Origin: Mesorhizobium sp. WSM3626 | GTDB taxonomy: Bacteria > Pseudomonadota > Alphaproteobacteria > Rhizobiales > Rhizobiaceae | Assembly: GCF_000513935.1 (NCBI RefSeq) | Contig: NZ_AZUY01000032.1 | Span: 11,973-58,311, forward strand | Length of the DNA: 46,339 nucleotides | Direction: 5' to 3' | Shown here: positions 33,260 through 41,812 of the stretch, piece by piece | Position numbering within the stretch: the first letter of the stretch is position 1 | Layout of the letters: each line of letters begins with the position of its first letter | The notes under the pieces: generated by a model | What the model saw: only the letters and a program-made list of their open reading frames with translations | The model's database searches: none | What the model was told of the DNA's origin: nothing | Translations under genes and position numbers: made by a program

Positions 33260-34128
33260 GCGGAGCCGGCTCGACACACGCGGCGGAACGGCGCTTGTCG
33301 CAGCTGGTCACAGTGCTGGCGTTTGCCCTGCCGGTGATCTTCGTCCTCGTGCCGCTGGCGATCTTCCTTGTCTACAGCTTCTTCGGCGTCGACCAGGGCA
33401 CGATCGTCTACGCGCCGACGCTCGGCAACTATGTCAGGTTCTTCACCGACCCGATCTTTCTGCCGGTGTTCTGGAACACCATCGTGCTGTGTGTGTCGGT
33501 GGCGGTGATCTGCATCCTGCTCGCCTATCCCGCGGCCTATTTCCTGACGACGCTGAAAGGGCGCTGGCGCTATGCCTTGCTGATGCTGCTGCTGGTGCCG
33601 CTGCTGATGAGCTACGTCATCAAGATCTATGCGATCCGTAGCATCCTCGGCCTCAACGGCTTCCTCAACAAGGCGCTGGTGGCGCTCGGTGTCCTGGATC
33701 AGCCGTCGACGCTTTTCGTCTTCAACATGAACGCCATCCTTTTGACGCTGAGCCTGCTTTTGATCCCTTTCGCCATCCTGCCGATCTTCCTGTCGCTGGA
33801 GCGGATCCCGCAGACCTTGCTGCGTGCCTCGGACGACCTTGGCGCGAGTGGCCTGCAGACGTTCCTGCGCATCACCTTGCCGCTCAGCCTGCCCGGCGTC
33901 GCCTCGGCGGCGAGCTTCGTCTTCGTGCTGGCGATCGGCGATTTCCTGACGCCGCAGATGGTCGGCGGGATCAGCGGCTTCACCTTCGGCCGCATCCTCT
34001 ACAGCCAGTTCGGCACCGCCTATAACTGGCCGTTCGGCGCGGCGCTGTCGGTGGCGCTTGCGATCGTGGTGATCGCCGCCATTCTCATGGGCGAACGGTT
34101 CGGACGCAGCCGGGGGACGTCGGTATGA
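33256..34128 (+). CDS. Spermidine/putrescine-type ABC permease (PotB family)
   Basis: A 290-residue permease with the first helix VTVLAFALPVIFVLVPLAIF near residue 15-35 and the PotB-type EAA loop RASDDLGASGLQTFLRITLP then LSLPG. Further helices alternate with short loops to the end. Overlaps its neighbours by 4 bases on both sides (ATGA at 33256 and 34125), which implies one transcript with coupled translation. Confidence 0.95.
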   Translation: MSGAGSTHAAERRLSQLVTVLAFALPVIFVLVPLAIFLVYSFFGVDQGTIVYAPTLGNYVRFFTDPIFLPVFWNTIVLCVSVAVICILLAYPAAYFLTTLKGRWRYALLMLLLVPLLMSYVIKIYAIRSILGLNGFLNKALVALGVLDQPSTLFVFNMNAILLTLSLLLIPFAILPIFLSLERIPQTLLRASDDLGASGLQTFLRITLPLSLPGVASAASFVFVLAIGDFLTPQMVGGISGFTFGRILYSQFGTAYNWPFGAALSVALAIVVIAAILMGERFGRSRGTSV

Positions 34129-34925
34129 GTGCGCTACCCCGGCCGTCCACCATCTTCCTGGCCGCGATCACGACGCTGGTCGCGGTGCTGCTCTACAGCC
34201 CGCTTTTCGTGCCGATCGTGTCGTCGTTCTTCATCATTTCACATGGCAATGTCGACTGGTCGTCGCCCACCCTTTCGACCTATGTGGCGCTGGCGGGGAA
34301 CCATGACATCCTGGCCGCCCTGCGCACCACGTTGATCGTCGGCGTCTGTACCGTCGTGCTGTCGGTGATCAGTGGAACGCTGCTGGCGCTCTACTATCAC
34401 GGCCGCCGCTCAGGACGTTCAATCCTGCAGTTCATCGTCTTCCTGCCATTCCTGATGCCACCGATCATCAGCGGCCTGGCGCTGCTGATCTTCTTCCGCG
34501 AGATCGGCCTCGAGCGCTCGCTGCTGACGGTCGTCATCGGCCACACCGTCTTCGTGCTGGCGATCGTCTATCGCACCGTGCTGATGCGGCTGCAGTCGAT
34601 GAGCCGCACGCTCGTCGAAGCATCCTACGATCTCGGCGCCAGCGGCTGGCAGACCTTCTGGCGCATCATCCTGCCGAACCTGTCGAGCGCCATGGTCGGC
34701 GGCGCCATCCTGGCGTTCGCGCTGTCGTTCGACGAAACCATGATCACCATCCTCGTCACCGGCACGCAAAGCACGCTGCCGGTCAGGCTGTGGGCGATGA
34801 TGCGGCTTGGCTTCTCGCCCGACATCAACGCGCTGGTGGCGCTGATCCTGATGTTCACCGTGCTGCTCTGCGTGCTCGCCGCCCGTTTTCTCATTCCCAA
34901 GCAGATGGCGACGGAACGGAACTGA
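34125..34925 (+). CDS. Spermidine/putrescine-type ABC permease (PotC family)
   Basis: A 266-residue permease. First helix IFLAAITTLVAVLLYSPLFV (about 9-28), EAA loop EASYDLGASGWQTFWRIILP then NLSSA, and the conserved PotC segment LSFDETMITILVTGTQSTLP. Last gene of the dehydratase-importer operon; the convergent FAD dehydrogenase gene ends 17 bases further on. Confidence 0.95.
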   Translation: MSALPRPSTIFLAAITTLVAVLLYSPLFVPIVSSFFIISHGNVDWSSPTLSTYVALAGNHDILAALRTTLIVGVCTVVLSVISGTLLALYYHGRRSGRSILQFIVFLPFLMPPIISGLALLIFFREIGLERSLLTVVIGHTVFVLAIVYRTVLMRLQSMSRTLVEASYDLGASGWQTFWRIILPNLSSAMVGGAILAFALSFDETMITILVTGTQSTLPVRLWAMMRLGFSPDINALVALILMFTVLLCVLAARFLIPKQMATERN

Positions 34926-34942
34926 GTTTCAAGCCAGGATGA

Positions 34943-36346
34943 TCATCCGGTAGATGCAGCTGGGTTGAGATCGAAGACTCGTCCTGGATTGAGAATGTTG
35001 TTCGGATCGAGCGCGGCCTTCAGCCGCCGCATCGTGGCGATCTCGGCGTCGTTGCGCACCAGATGCAGCCACTGCTTCTTGTCGAGGCCGATGCCGTGCT
35101 CGGCCGACACGCCGCCTCCGGCCGCCGCCACGCCGCGATAGATGATACCGTAAGCCGCCGCCGGATCCACCGTCAGGACCTGATAGTGCAGGTTGCCGTC
35201 GCCGAGATGGCCGAAGACATAGATGTCGGCGCCGGGATCGACGGCATGAATGGCGGCATCGGCTTCCTGCAGGAAGGTTGCCATGCGCGCCAGCGGGATG
35301 CTGATGTCGACGCCGATCAGGCCGTTCATCGAAAACAGGACGCGGTTGGCAACCTCGCGCACATCCCACAGCGCGCGGAATTCGCGCGGTGACTGCGAGA
35401 CGACCACATCGTCGACGACGCCGTCCTCGACCGCCTGCATCAGCACCTCGGCGAAGCGCTCGCCGTCGCGTTCGGGCTCGCTGCCCTGGATTTCGGCCAG
35501 CACATAGACGGGTGAGCCGGAAGGCAACGGCGCCGGCATGGCCATGCTGGCGACCATGATGTCATAGAGCGGCGCGAAGTTGACCTCATAGGCTGATAAC
35601 AACGGGCCGAGCTTTTGCCGGAGCAGCGCAAGCAACGCGATCACCGCATCGAGCGAAGGCAGCGCGCAGAAGGCGTTCACTTCGGATGCGGGCTTCGGGT
35701 GCAGTTTTAGCGCGGCGCGGGTGACGACGCCGAGCGTCCCCTCCGCGCCGATGAAGAGCTGGCCGAGGTCGTAGCCGGAATTGTCCTTGGGCAGGCCTTT
35801 CAATGAAGTCAGCACGCTGCCGTCGGCAAGCACGGCCTCCAGTCCCAGCACCTGTGCGCGGTACATGCCGTAGCGCAGCACGCGGATGCCGCCGGCATTG
35901 GTGGCGATGTTGCCGCCGACCGTGGCCGAGCCGCGCGCGCCGATATCGACGCCGAACATCAGACCGGCGCCATCGGCGGCCTCCTGCACGGCCTGCAACG
36001 TTGCGCCGGCTTCGACAACGATCGTGGCGGCTTGACGATCCGGCGCGGCAAGGCCGGTCATGCGCTCCAGCGACAGCACGATCTCGCCCGGTTGGACGCG
36101 CGCGCCACCGGCCAGCCCGGTGCGTCCGCCCTGGATGACGACCGGCTGGCGAAAAGCGTTGCACGCGGCCAGTGCTGCCGCGACACCATCGGTGTCGCGC
36201 GGGCGCAGCACGGCTTCGGCAAGCGCGCCGAGCTTGCCGTCGGGATCGTCGCGGTAGCGCTGGTCGACGTCGGAGCCGGCGAGCACGCCGCCCGCGCCCA
36301 GCCTTGCGCCAAGCGCGGAGAGAAGCTGTTGTGTCTCAGGCGACAT
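34943..36346 (-). CDS. FAD-linked dehydrogenase, GlcD/D-2-hydroxyglutarate dehydrogenase type
   Basis: A 467-residue FAD-binding-4/FAD-oxidase-C protein that would oxidise a D-2-hydroxy acid to the 2-keto acid. FAD-domain motifs: PVVIQGGRTGLAGGARVQPG, VDIGARGSATVGGNIATNAG and GQLFIGAEGTLGVVTRA; C-terminal domain motifs: VFGHLGDGNLHYQV (metal/substrate histidines) and SAEHGIGLDKKQWL. The ATG at 36346 is used; an upstream TTG at 36370 is in frame but neither has a strong ribosome site. It is convergent with the sugar-acid operon and stands alone, so it may oxidise a hydroxy acid from either that pathway or the Liv cluster. Confidence 0.92.
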   Translation of the reverse strand: MSPETQQLLSALGARLGAGGVLAGSDVDQRYRDDPDGKLGALAEAVLRPRDTDGVAAALAACNAFRQPVVIQGGRTGLAGGARVQPGEIVLSLERMTGLAAPDRQAATIVVEAGATLQAVQEAADGAGLMFGVDIGARGSATVGGNIATNAGGIRVLRYGMYRAQVLGLEAVLADGSVLTSLKGLPKDNSGYDLGQLFIGAEGTLGVVTRAALKLHPKPASEVNAFCALPSLDAVIALLALLRQKLGPLLSAYEVNFAPLYDIMVASMAMPAPLPSGSPVYVLAEIQGSEPERDGERFAEVLMQAVEDGVVDDVVVSQSPREFRALWDVREVANRVLFSMNGLIGVDISIPLARMATFLQEADAAIHAVDPGADIYVFGHLGDGNLHYQVLTVDPAAAYGIIYRGVAAAGGGVSAEHGIGLDKKQWLHLVRNDAEIATMRRLKAALDPNNILNPGRVFDLNPAASTG

Positions 36347-36481
36347 CGGGCTCAGGCGCCTGCGTGACAAGGCGCATCGTCAGCATCCAATCCAACACGC
36401 TCGCCATTCCCAAATTGCAGCCCGCCGATCTTATTCGCGCCGGCATGTCGTGCAAGCGATACCGGCCTGCCTTAGGCGATA

Positions 36482-36516
36482 CCGGCATCAATCGCGAGAG
36501 CCGAGATTGATGCCGG
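36482..36516 (-). terminator. Stem-loop downstream of the Liv-type binding-protein gene
   Basis: CCGGCATCAATC and GATTGATGCCGG form a perfect 12-bp stem with an 11-base loop, 14 bases after the stop of the binding-protein gene (minus strand). A copy of GATACCGGC just beyond (36457-36465) repeats the edge of the arm. No U-run, so termination efficiency is uncertain. The rest of the 36347-36530 gap shows nothing else. Confidence 0.5.
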
Positions 36517-36530
36517 AAGGACCGCGCGGT

Positions 36531-37790
36531 TTACTGAAGCTTGGCCTGCAGCGCGTTGACGTCGTCGGTGGTCATTTCGCCATCGGTGGTCACCTTGCCG
36601 TCGGCAATTTTCCACAGCCGGAACGGACCGGTGATGTCGCCAAACTTGTCGAAGGCGACCGGACCGATGACGCCTTCATAGCGGATCGGCTTGCCATCCT
36701 TGATCAGGCCGAGCGCCTTGGCGAATTCTTCCTTGCCGGCATAGATCGGCGTGCCAGCCGGGTCGACCGCCTTGTACATGGCATCCTTGATCTTGGCCGG
36801 GTCCTCGGAGCCAGCAATCGCGATAGCGAGGCCGACGATGGCACCGGCATCATAGGAGCGGTCGGCCGCGGGGTTTGTCGGTTCGATCCCGGAAAACGCC
36901 TTGTAGTTCTTGGTGAAATACTCCGTCGAGGCGGTCGGGCTGGTGCCAGAGGACGTGCCATAGGCGTCCTTCAGATAATCGGCGCCGACCGACTCGATGA
37001 AATCAGGGCTGTTCATGCCGTCATTGAGCAGGAATTTCTGCACGCCGCCCTGCGAGATCCAGGTGCGGGCAATGGTGGCGCCGTCGACGGGCGTGCTGAC
37101 CAGGTAAAGCCCATCCGGCTCGCCGGCCATCGCCGCGGTGACTTCCGAGGCATAGCTCGACTGCTTCTCGTTATAGGGCGTGTCGGAGACGATGGTGCCG
37201 CCGAGCGCTTTGTAGGCACGCGAGAATTCGGCCACCATGTTGACACCGAAGTCGTTGTTGACGTGGATGATGGCCAGCTTCTTAAAACCCTTGTCGACGG
37301 CGTATTTGGCAGCGGCCACGCCCTGCAGCGCGTCCGAGGTGATGGTGCGGAAGAAGATGCCGTTTGTCTTGCCGTCGCGACCGAGTGTCGTCAGCGTCGG
37401 TGAGGATGAGGCCGGCGAGACCTGGACGATCTTGGCCGGCGCGGTCACCGAGGTCAGGATCGGGATCGACACCGAGGAGATGATGCCACCGATGATAACA
37501 GGCACTTTCTTGACCTGAACCAGCTGGGTGGCGGCGTCGACCGCGATGTTGCCCTGGCTCTGGCTGTCGCGCGTGTCGGTAACGAGATCGCAGCCGCGTA
37601 CCCCGCCGGCTTCGTTGATGTCGCGGAAGGCCATCTCGACCGACTTGGCGCCGGCCTGGCCGTATTCGCCGGCCGGGCCGGTCAGCTCCATGACGAGGCC
37701 GACGGTGATCTTGCAGTCGGCGGCCTGTGCGGCACTGGCAATCGTGACGAGAGCAAGAGCGGTGGTGAGCTGGAGTATCGTCTTTCTCAT
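36531..37790 (-). CDS. Branched-chain amino acid-type ABC transporter substrate-binding protein (LivJ family)
   Basis: A 419-residue periplasmic-binding-protein type 1 receptor. Signal peptide MRKTILQLTTALALVTIASA with cleavage after AQAAD-type residues (about 23). Mature start CKITVGLVMELTGPAGEYGQ and the ligand-side ASSSPTLTTLGRDGKTNGIF and FFRTITSDALQGVAAAKY are typical of LivJ-like receptors. GGGGA is 6 bases before the ATG. It is the last gene of the minus-strand operon headed by a GntR/FCD regulator, while its presumed permeases and ATPases (41012-44443) are divergent from that operon. Ligands of such receptors range from amino acids to amides and aromatic acids. Confidence 0.93.
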   Translation of the reverse strand: MRKTILQLTTALALVTIASAAQAADCKITVGLVMELTGPAGEYGQAGAKSVEMAFRDINEAGGVRGCDLVTDTRDSQSQGNIAVDAATQLVQVKKVPVIIGGIISSVSIPILTSVTAPAKIVQVSPASSSPTLTTLGRDGKTNGIFFRTITSDALQGVAAAKYAVDKGFKKLAIIHVNNDFGVNMVAEFSRAYKALGGTIVSDTPYNEKQSSYASEVTAAMAGEPDGLYLVSTPVDGATIARTWISQGGVQKFLLNDGMNSPDFIESVGADYLKDAYGTSSGTSPTASTEYFTKNYKAFSGIEPTNPAADRSYDAGAIVGLAIAIAGSEDPAKIKDAMYKAVDPAGTPIYAGKEEFAKALGLIKDGKPIRYEGVIGPVAFDKFGDITGPFRLWKIADGKVTTDGEMTTDDVNALQAKLQ

Positions 37791-37837
37791 TGTTGTTCCC
37801 CTTGAGTTACACGAACTGATTTGACGTCTGGAAAGTC

Positions 37838-38269
37838 TCAGTGTTCCGGCACCTGCAGCCAGGTTTCATGCAGATGCCGCCATTGGACGCCGTTGGGCGC
37901 CGATGAACTGGTGGTGAAGACCGCGCTCGACTGGCGGCGGCTGTGCTTGCCCGCGCGCAGCTGCGCCTCGACATAGAGGACGACGATCGTACCGGCTGCC
38001 TGCCAGCCGGGCCGGATGTCCTCGATCGAGATGGCGAAGCCGTTGTCGCAGGTGGCGCGGCTGGAGCGCACATGGTCGATCACGGCATCGCGGTCGAGGA
38101 TCTGGCCGCCTGGTGCGATCATGGTCAGGCCTTCGCCCATGACGGCTTCGAAGCGGCCGAAATCCACTTGGTCAGCGCGTTCGGCAACGAACCAGTCGAC
38201 GAAAAAGCGATGCAGGTCGACGACTTCGGTGCTGGCCCGCGAAAACAACTTGTCGTTCGTGGTTTTCAT
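37838..38269 (-). CDS. NTF2-like/SnoaL-like protein of unknown function
   Basis: A 143-residue soluble protein with the features of the NTF2-like superfamily: N-terminal helices (EVVDLHRFFVDWFVAERADQ), the short RFEAVMGEGLTMIAPGGQIL segment, DRDAVIDHVRSS, then alternating beta strands (GTIVVLYVEAQLRAGKHSRR) and a closing WRHLHETWLQVPEH. Such folds serve as small isomerases, hydrolases or ligand carriers. It overlaps the aldo/keto reductase gene by 4 bases and precedes the binding-protein gene, so it belongs to the pathway of the imported compound. No catalytic residue can be named with confidence. Confidence 0.82.
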   Translation of the reverse strand: MKTTNDKLFSRASTEVVDLHRFFVDWFVAERADQVDFGRFEAVMGEGLTMIAPGGQILDRDAVIDHVRSSRATCDNGFAISIEDIRPGWQAAGTIVVLYVEAQLRAGKHSRRQSSAVFTTSSSAPNGVQWRHLHETWLQVPEH

Positions 38270-39321
38270 ATCCGGCCCGCGTTGAGATTGTAGTGCATGA
38301 TCGAGCCGTGGCGGCCGTGCCGGTCGCGCTCCAGCGTGTAGACGTCTCCCTCCAGACCGTTGCCCCGCGCTATGGCGGCGGCAATCCGCGCACGGTCATC
38401 GGCGTCGAGTACGACATCCATGATTCTGGCGTTGGCCAGCGCATGCTCCTGGTTGCGGGCACCGACGATGACCGCCGCCACTTGCGGCTGCTCCAGCACC
38501 CAGGCGCTGGCGATGGTGGCGATGTCGACGGCGTGGCGGTCGCCGACCGCCTTCAATGCGCGAAGTAGTTGCTGGAACAGGGCCCAGCCGCCGAAATCGT
38601 CGATGATCAGCTTGTATTTGACCAGCGAGCGGTTTTCGAGCGGCACGGCGGGTTCGGCGACATCGAGCCATCTGTCGCTGAGGAAGCCGCCGGCCACCGA
38701 GCCATAGCAGAGGAAGCTCACGCCGTTTTTCTGTGCAAGTGCGGCGAGGCTGTGCGCCGGGCGCTGATCGAGCACCGAATATTGCAGCTGCTGGCTGACC
38801 AGCGGTATGCCGGCTGCCAGGATTTCGGCAAGCCGGGGCGTGTCGAAATTGGTGGTACCGAGATTGCGCAGCTTGCCCTCGAGCCGAAGCTCGTTGAGCC
38901 AACCCATCGCCTCGACATAGCGCGGCTGCGCATAATCCCACCAATGGAACTGCACGAGGTCGAGCCGCTCGGTCTTCAGCCTGCGAAGCGACTGGTCGAC
39001 GATGCCCCTGATGTAGTCACGGCTGATCGTAGCGAGCCGTTCGAGGTCGGGCACCAGTTTGGTGTGCACCTTCATTTTGGCCGCTGCATCAAGGCCGCGC
39101 TCATTGGCCAGCCGCAGGCGCGCGGCGCCGATCAGCTCCTCGACGCCGGTGTAGATATCGGCGCAGTCATAGGTCCAGATGCCGGCGTCGAAGGTGGCGA
39201 TGAGGTCGGTCACGGCTTGGCTACGATCGATGGCGCCATGGCCGCCGGCCAGTTGCCAGCCACCTCGTATGACACGCGAAACGGTATAGCCGGGGCTGAG
39301 CTCGAAGGCCTTGGCGGTCAT
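38266..39321 (-). CDS. Aldo/keto reductase
   Basis: A 351-residue NAD(P)H-dependent reductase with a complete catalytic tetrad: D52 and Y57 in YDCADIYTGVEELIG, K88 in HTKLVPD and H126 in DLVQFHWWDY. Cofactor-end segments LRNLGTTNFDTPRLAEIL and IVGARNQEHALANARIM are as expected. Both ends overlap neighbouring genes by 4 bases (NTF2-like downstream, TIGR04076 upstream). It would reduce a carbonyl or oxidise an alcohol of the compound imported by the Liv-type system. Slightly longer than the usual 320-330 residues. Confidence 0.93.
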   Translation of the reverse strand: MTAKAFELSPGYTVSRVIRGGWQLAGGHGAIDRSQAVTDLIATFDAGIWTYDCADIYTGVEELIGAARLRLANERGLDAAAKMKVHTKLVPDLERLATISRDYIRGIVDQSLRRLKTERLDLVQFHWWDYAQPRYVEAMGWLNELRLEGKLRNLGTTNFDTPRLAEILAAGIPLVSQQLQYSVLDQRPAHSLAALAQKNGVSFLCYGSVAGGFLSDRWLDVAEPAVPLENRSLVKYKLIIDDFGGWALFQQLLRALKAVGDRHAVDIATIASAWVLEQPQVAAVIVGARNQEHALANARIMDVVLDADDRARIAAAIARGNGLEGDVYTLERDRHGRHGSIMHYNLNAGRI

Positions 39322-39671
39322 GTCAGGTCATTCTCCTTCGGCAGCGGCACGGCCGTGGTTTCGGCATGGCTGAACCGCCGCTTACCGGTCCTGACGATCC
39401 TTAGCCGGCTGGCGCAGTTGGGATCGGGACAGGCGATCTCGGCGTCCGAGGTCATCCAGTCATTCGGGTGGGTCGCGCGCTGCTTCGCCGCCAGCAGCGG
39501 CAGCACCGCCGAGATCGAATAGATCGAGAAGCCCTGCCCCGCCGGCATCGACAGCATCTCGCCCTTGAGTTCGAAATAGTCGCCGGCCTTGGCGCCGCAA
39601 TAGATCGGCTTGCCCTGCGGGATAACCGCCTCGACGCGGAGATCGAAGAGCTCGAAACTGTCGTCAGCCAT
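39318..39671 (-). CDS. TIGR04076-family protein of unknown function
   Basis: A 117-residue protein matching the TIGR04076 family: FELFDLRVEAVIPQGKPIYC, GAKAGDYFELKGEMLSMPAG, FSIYSISAVLPLLAAKQR and a C-terminal EIACPDPNCASRLRI. Three cysteines (one in IYCGAK, two in ACPDPNC) recall a metal or redox site, but function is unknown. It overlaps the DUF3830 gene by 8 bases and the aldo/keto reductase gene by 4. Its place between DUF3830 and a reductase suggests an enzyme subunit or accessory, which is inference. Confidence 0.82.
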   Translation of the reverse strand: MADDSFELFDLRVEAVIPQGKPIYCGAKAGDYFELKGEMLSMPAGQGFSIYSISAVLPLLAAKQRATHPNDWMTSDAEIACPDPNCASRLRIVRTGKRRFSHAETTAVPLPKENDLT

Positions 39672-40155
39672 TTGGGCCCTCCACCAGACTGAAGGTGATA
39701 TCGCAGGCGCCGTTGCGCCGGATTATCCCACAGGCGGCGGCGAACTGATCGCGCTCCCCAGAAGATACCTGCGCCACCACGCTTCCGGCCAGCCAGCCGA
39801 TCGGGAACAGCAGACGTGCGCCCTGCCCGTAGAACAGGCCGATGTCGAAGATGGCATTGGGATTGCCGCCCCACATGCGCGGCGGAACGTAGGACAACAC
39901 GATGTCGCCCGGCTGCGGCGTCAGCGTCGCGTTCTCGGCCGGCAGCGGTTGGGCATAGGCCCGCCCCTCGAGATCGGCGGTGGGAACCGGGCAGGAAATC
40001 TCAGGTCCCGTCCACATGGCGTGAATGGCGGGGACGACACGTGGCTTGGCGAGATAGGCCGTGAGAAAGGCAGCGTTTTCCGGCGCCTTCCCCGGCAACA
40101 GCAGCGCCGTGACGGAAAGCTTCGAGCGCGGCTCGCTGATCCTGATGGAGGTCAT
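39664..40155 (-). CDS. DUF3830-family protein (cyclophilin-like fold), unknown function
   Basis: A 163-residue protein resembling the DUF3830 family: FLTAYLAKPRVVPAIHAMWT, GPEISCPVPTADLEGRAYAQ, TLTPQPGDIVLSYVPPRMWG, NAIFDIGLFYGQGARLLFPI and a C-terminal FAAACGIIRRNGACDITFSL. The PxPGDI/GEI(A)xF layout fits a cyclophilin-like barrel. No catalytic role is known. It is the first structural gene after the GntR regulator (4-base overlap), placing it at the head of a catabolic operon. It may bind or isomerise the imported compound; that is speculation. Confidence 0.8.
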   Translation of the reverse strand: MTSIRISEPRSKLSVTALLLPGKAPENAAFLTAYLAKPRVVPAIHAMWTGPEISCPVPTADLEGRAYAQPLPAENATLTPQPGDIVLSYVPPRMWGGNPNAIFDIGLFYGQGARLLFPIGWLAGSVVAQVSSGERDQFAAACGIIRRNGACDITFSLVEGPNG

Positions 40156-40886
40156 ATCTGGCCTTTCGAGGCGGCGGATTGCAGTTTGCTGCGTAGGAAG
40201 GTGAAGGGCCGGCTGATGTCGGCGGCAAGCGCTTCGCGCGCCGCGCGTGCGTTCTGCGTGGCCAGCGCCTCAACGATGCGGCGGTGATACTGGGCGGTGT
40301 CGACCTCGCCGGCTTCCGAGAAGGCGTAGATGGCGACGCGGATGCAAGGACCTGATTGCAGCCACAGGCTCTCGATCATCGGGATCAGCACGGCCGAGCC
40401 GCAGGAGCGGTAGATCTCGAAGTGAAAGCTCTGGTTGAGCGTCACTTCGCGGTCGACATCCTTCTTGTGTTTCAGCGCCCGCATCTCGTCCCATTCGCCG
40501 AGAATGGTTTCGATGGTGGCTATCTGGCGCGGCCCCATGCGAGCGGCGGCCAGCGCGATCGCCTCGCCCTCGATCAGGATGCGGGCCCGCAAAAGATCGT
40601 CGAGACGTTCCAGCGTGATTGGCGGTACCCGCACTGAACGGTTGGGCAGCGCCTCCAGCGCCTTTTCCGTGATCAGCCGACCAAGCGCCTCGCGCACCGG
40701 CATGGTCGAGGTGACCATCGCATCAGCCAGACCGCGGATCGTCAGCACCTGGCTCGGCTCGAACAGACCGCCGATCAAGGCCCGACGCAGCTCGGAATAG
40801 ACGCGATCCTGCACCGTTTCGCGACCGACCGGCGCGAGTTGGGCCGCGATCGCCTCGTTGTTTTTTTCGATGGCAGCCTTTTGCAT
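40152..40886 (-). CDS. GntR-family regulator, FCD subfamily
   Basis: A 244-residue regulator. Winged helix: VQDRVYSELRRALIGGLFEP, VLTIRGLADAMVTSTMPVRE, ALGRLITEKALEALPNRSVR (about residues 25-85). FCD effector domain: LLRARILIEGEAIALAAARM, DREVTLNQSFHFEIYRSCGS and QYHRRIVEALATQN, with the acidic and histidine residues of the usual metal site. Start ATG 40886 has a weak GGAA upstream; the open frame continues to 40964 through the operator. It heads the minus-strand operon and is divergent from the Liv operon, with TGTGATCACA between them, so it probably controls both. Confidence 0.92.
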   Translation of the reverse strand: MQKAAIEKNNEAIAAQLAPVGRETVQDRVYSELRRALIGGLFEPSQVLTIRGLADAMVTSTMPVREALGRLITEKALEALPNRSVRVPPITLERLDDLLRARILIEGEAIALAAARMGPRQIATIETILGEWDEMRALKHKKDVDREVTLNQSFHFEIYRSCGSAVLIPMIESLWLQSGPCIRVAIYAFSEAGEVDTAQYHRRIVEALATQNARAAREALAADISRPFTFLRSKLQSAASKGQI

Positions 40887-40941
40887 GGAATTCCGTTCTC
40901 GGCGGGTTTTCGGCTTGCGGATGAAATTAAAGCCGAATAGC

Positions 40942-40965
40942 GTGATCAAAGCAAGTGTGATCACA
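40942..40965. promoter_or_regulatory. Probable GntR/FCD operator pair in the divergent gap
   Basis: TGTGATCACA (40956-40965) is a perfect 10-bp palindrome, and CGTGATCAAAG around 40941-40951 carries the same TGATCA core with centres 15 bases apart. This is a typical look for FCD-type GntR operators. The gap (40887-41011) separates the regulator operon from the LivG gene. Confidence 0.65.
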
Positions 40966-41011
40966 AATCATAATCAGGAGACGGCGACACCGTCTTCGGC
41001 CAGAGGGTTTG

Positions 41012-41812
41012 ATGAGCGAGGCAGCGGAAAGGCAGGGGAAGGAGACCCGTCCGCCGGTTCTGACGGCAAGCCACGTCGTCAGGCGGTTCGGCGGCCTTGT
41101 CGCCGTCAATGATGTCTCATTCGATGTCAAAGCGGGCGAAATCCTTGGCCTGATCGGACCCAACGGCGCCGGCAAGACGACGATGTTCGACCTGCTGGCC
41201 GGCAGCATCCTGCCCACCAGCGGCGACATCCTTCTCGACGGCACGCGCGTCTCGGGCGAAGCCGCTCACCTGCGCATCGGCCGTGGCCTTGGCCGCACCT
41301 TCCAGATCCCGCGCCCGCTGCCCAATCTGACGCTGATCGAAAACATCATGCTGGCGGCACAGGGCCAGGCCGGCGAAAGGCTGCTCGCCAACTTCATCAC
41401 GCCGTGGCGGGTGGCGGCGCAGGAAAGAGCTGCCCGGACAAAGGCGCTCGAACTGCTGGAACTCGTCACCCTCGGCCATCTCGCGCATGAGCCGGCGCGC
41501 GTGCTGTCCGGCGGCCAGCGCAAGCTGCTCGAACTCGCCCGGGTGATGATGGCCGATCCGGCGATCATCCTGCTCGACGAACCCGCGGCCGGCGTCAACG
41601 CGACGCTGCTCGAAGTCATCATCGACCGCATCCGCGACATCAACGGGCGCGGCATCACCTTCCTGCTGATCGAGCACAATATCGACATGGTGACGCGGCT
41701 CTGCCATCGCGTCCTGGTCATGGCGAGCGGCCAGTTGCTGAGCGAAGGCACCGCGGAAGAAGTCGCCCGAGACCCGCGCGTCATCGAGGCCTATCTCGGA
41801 GGTACCGCATGA
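41012..41812 (+). CDS. Branched-chain amino acid-type ABC transporter ATPase (LivG family)
   Basis: A 266-residue ATPase. Walker A GPNGAGKTT (about 50-58), the LivG-type LGRTFQIPRPLPNLTLIENI, signature LSGGQRKLLELARVMM, Walker B IILLDEPAAGVN and switch LLIEHNIDMV are intact. ATG 41012 is preferred over TTG 41009 by the AGAGGG upstream. It overlaps the LivF gene by 4 bases. First gene of the plus-strand operon; its binding protein is at 36531 on the other strand. Confidence 0.95.
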   Translation: MSEAAERQGKETRPPVLTASHVVRRFGGLVAVNDVSFDVKAGEILGLIGPNGAGKTTMFDLLAGSILPTSGDILLDGTRVSGEAAHLRIGRGLGRTFQIPRPLPNLTLIENIMLAAQGQAGERLLANFITPWRVAAQERAARTKALELLELVTLGHLAHEPARVLSGGQRKLLELARVMMADPAIILLDEPAAGVNATLLEVIIDRIRDINGRGITFLLIEHNIDMVTRLCHRVLVMASGQLLSEGTAEEVARDPRVIEAYLGGTA

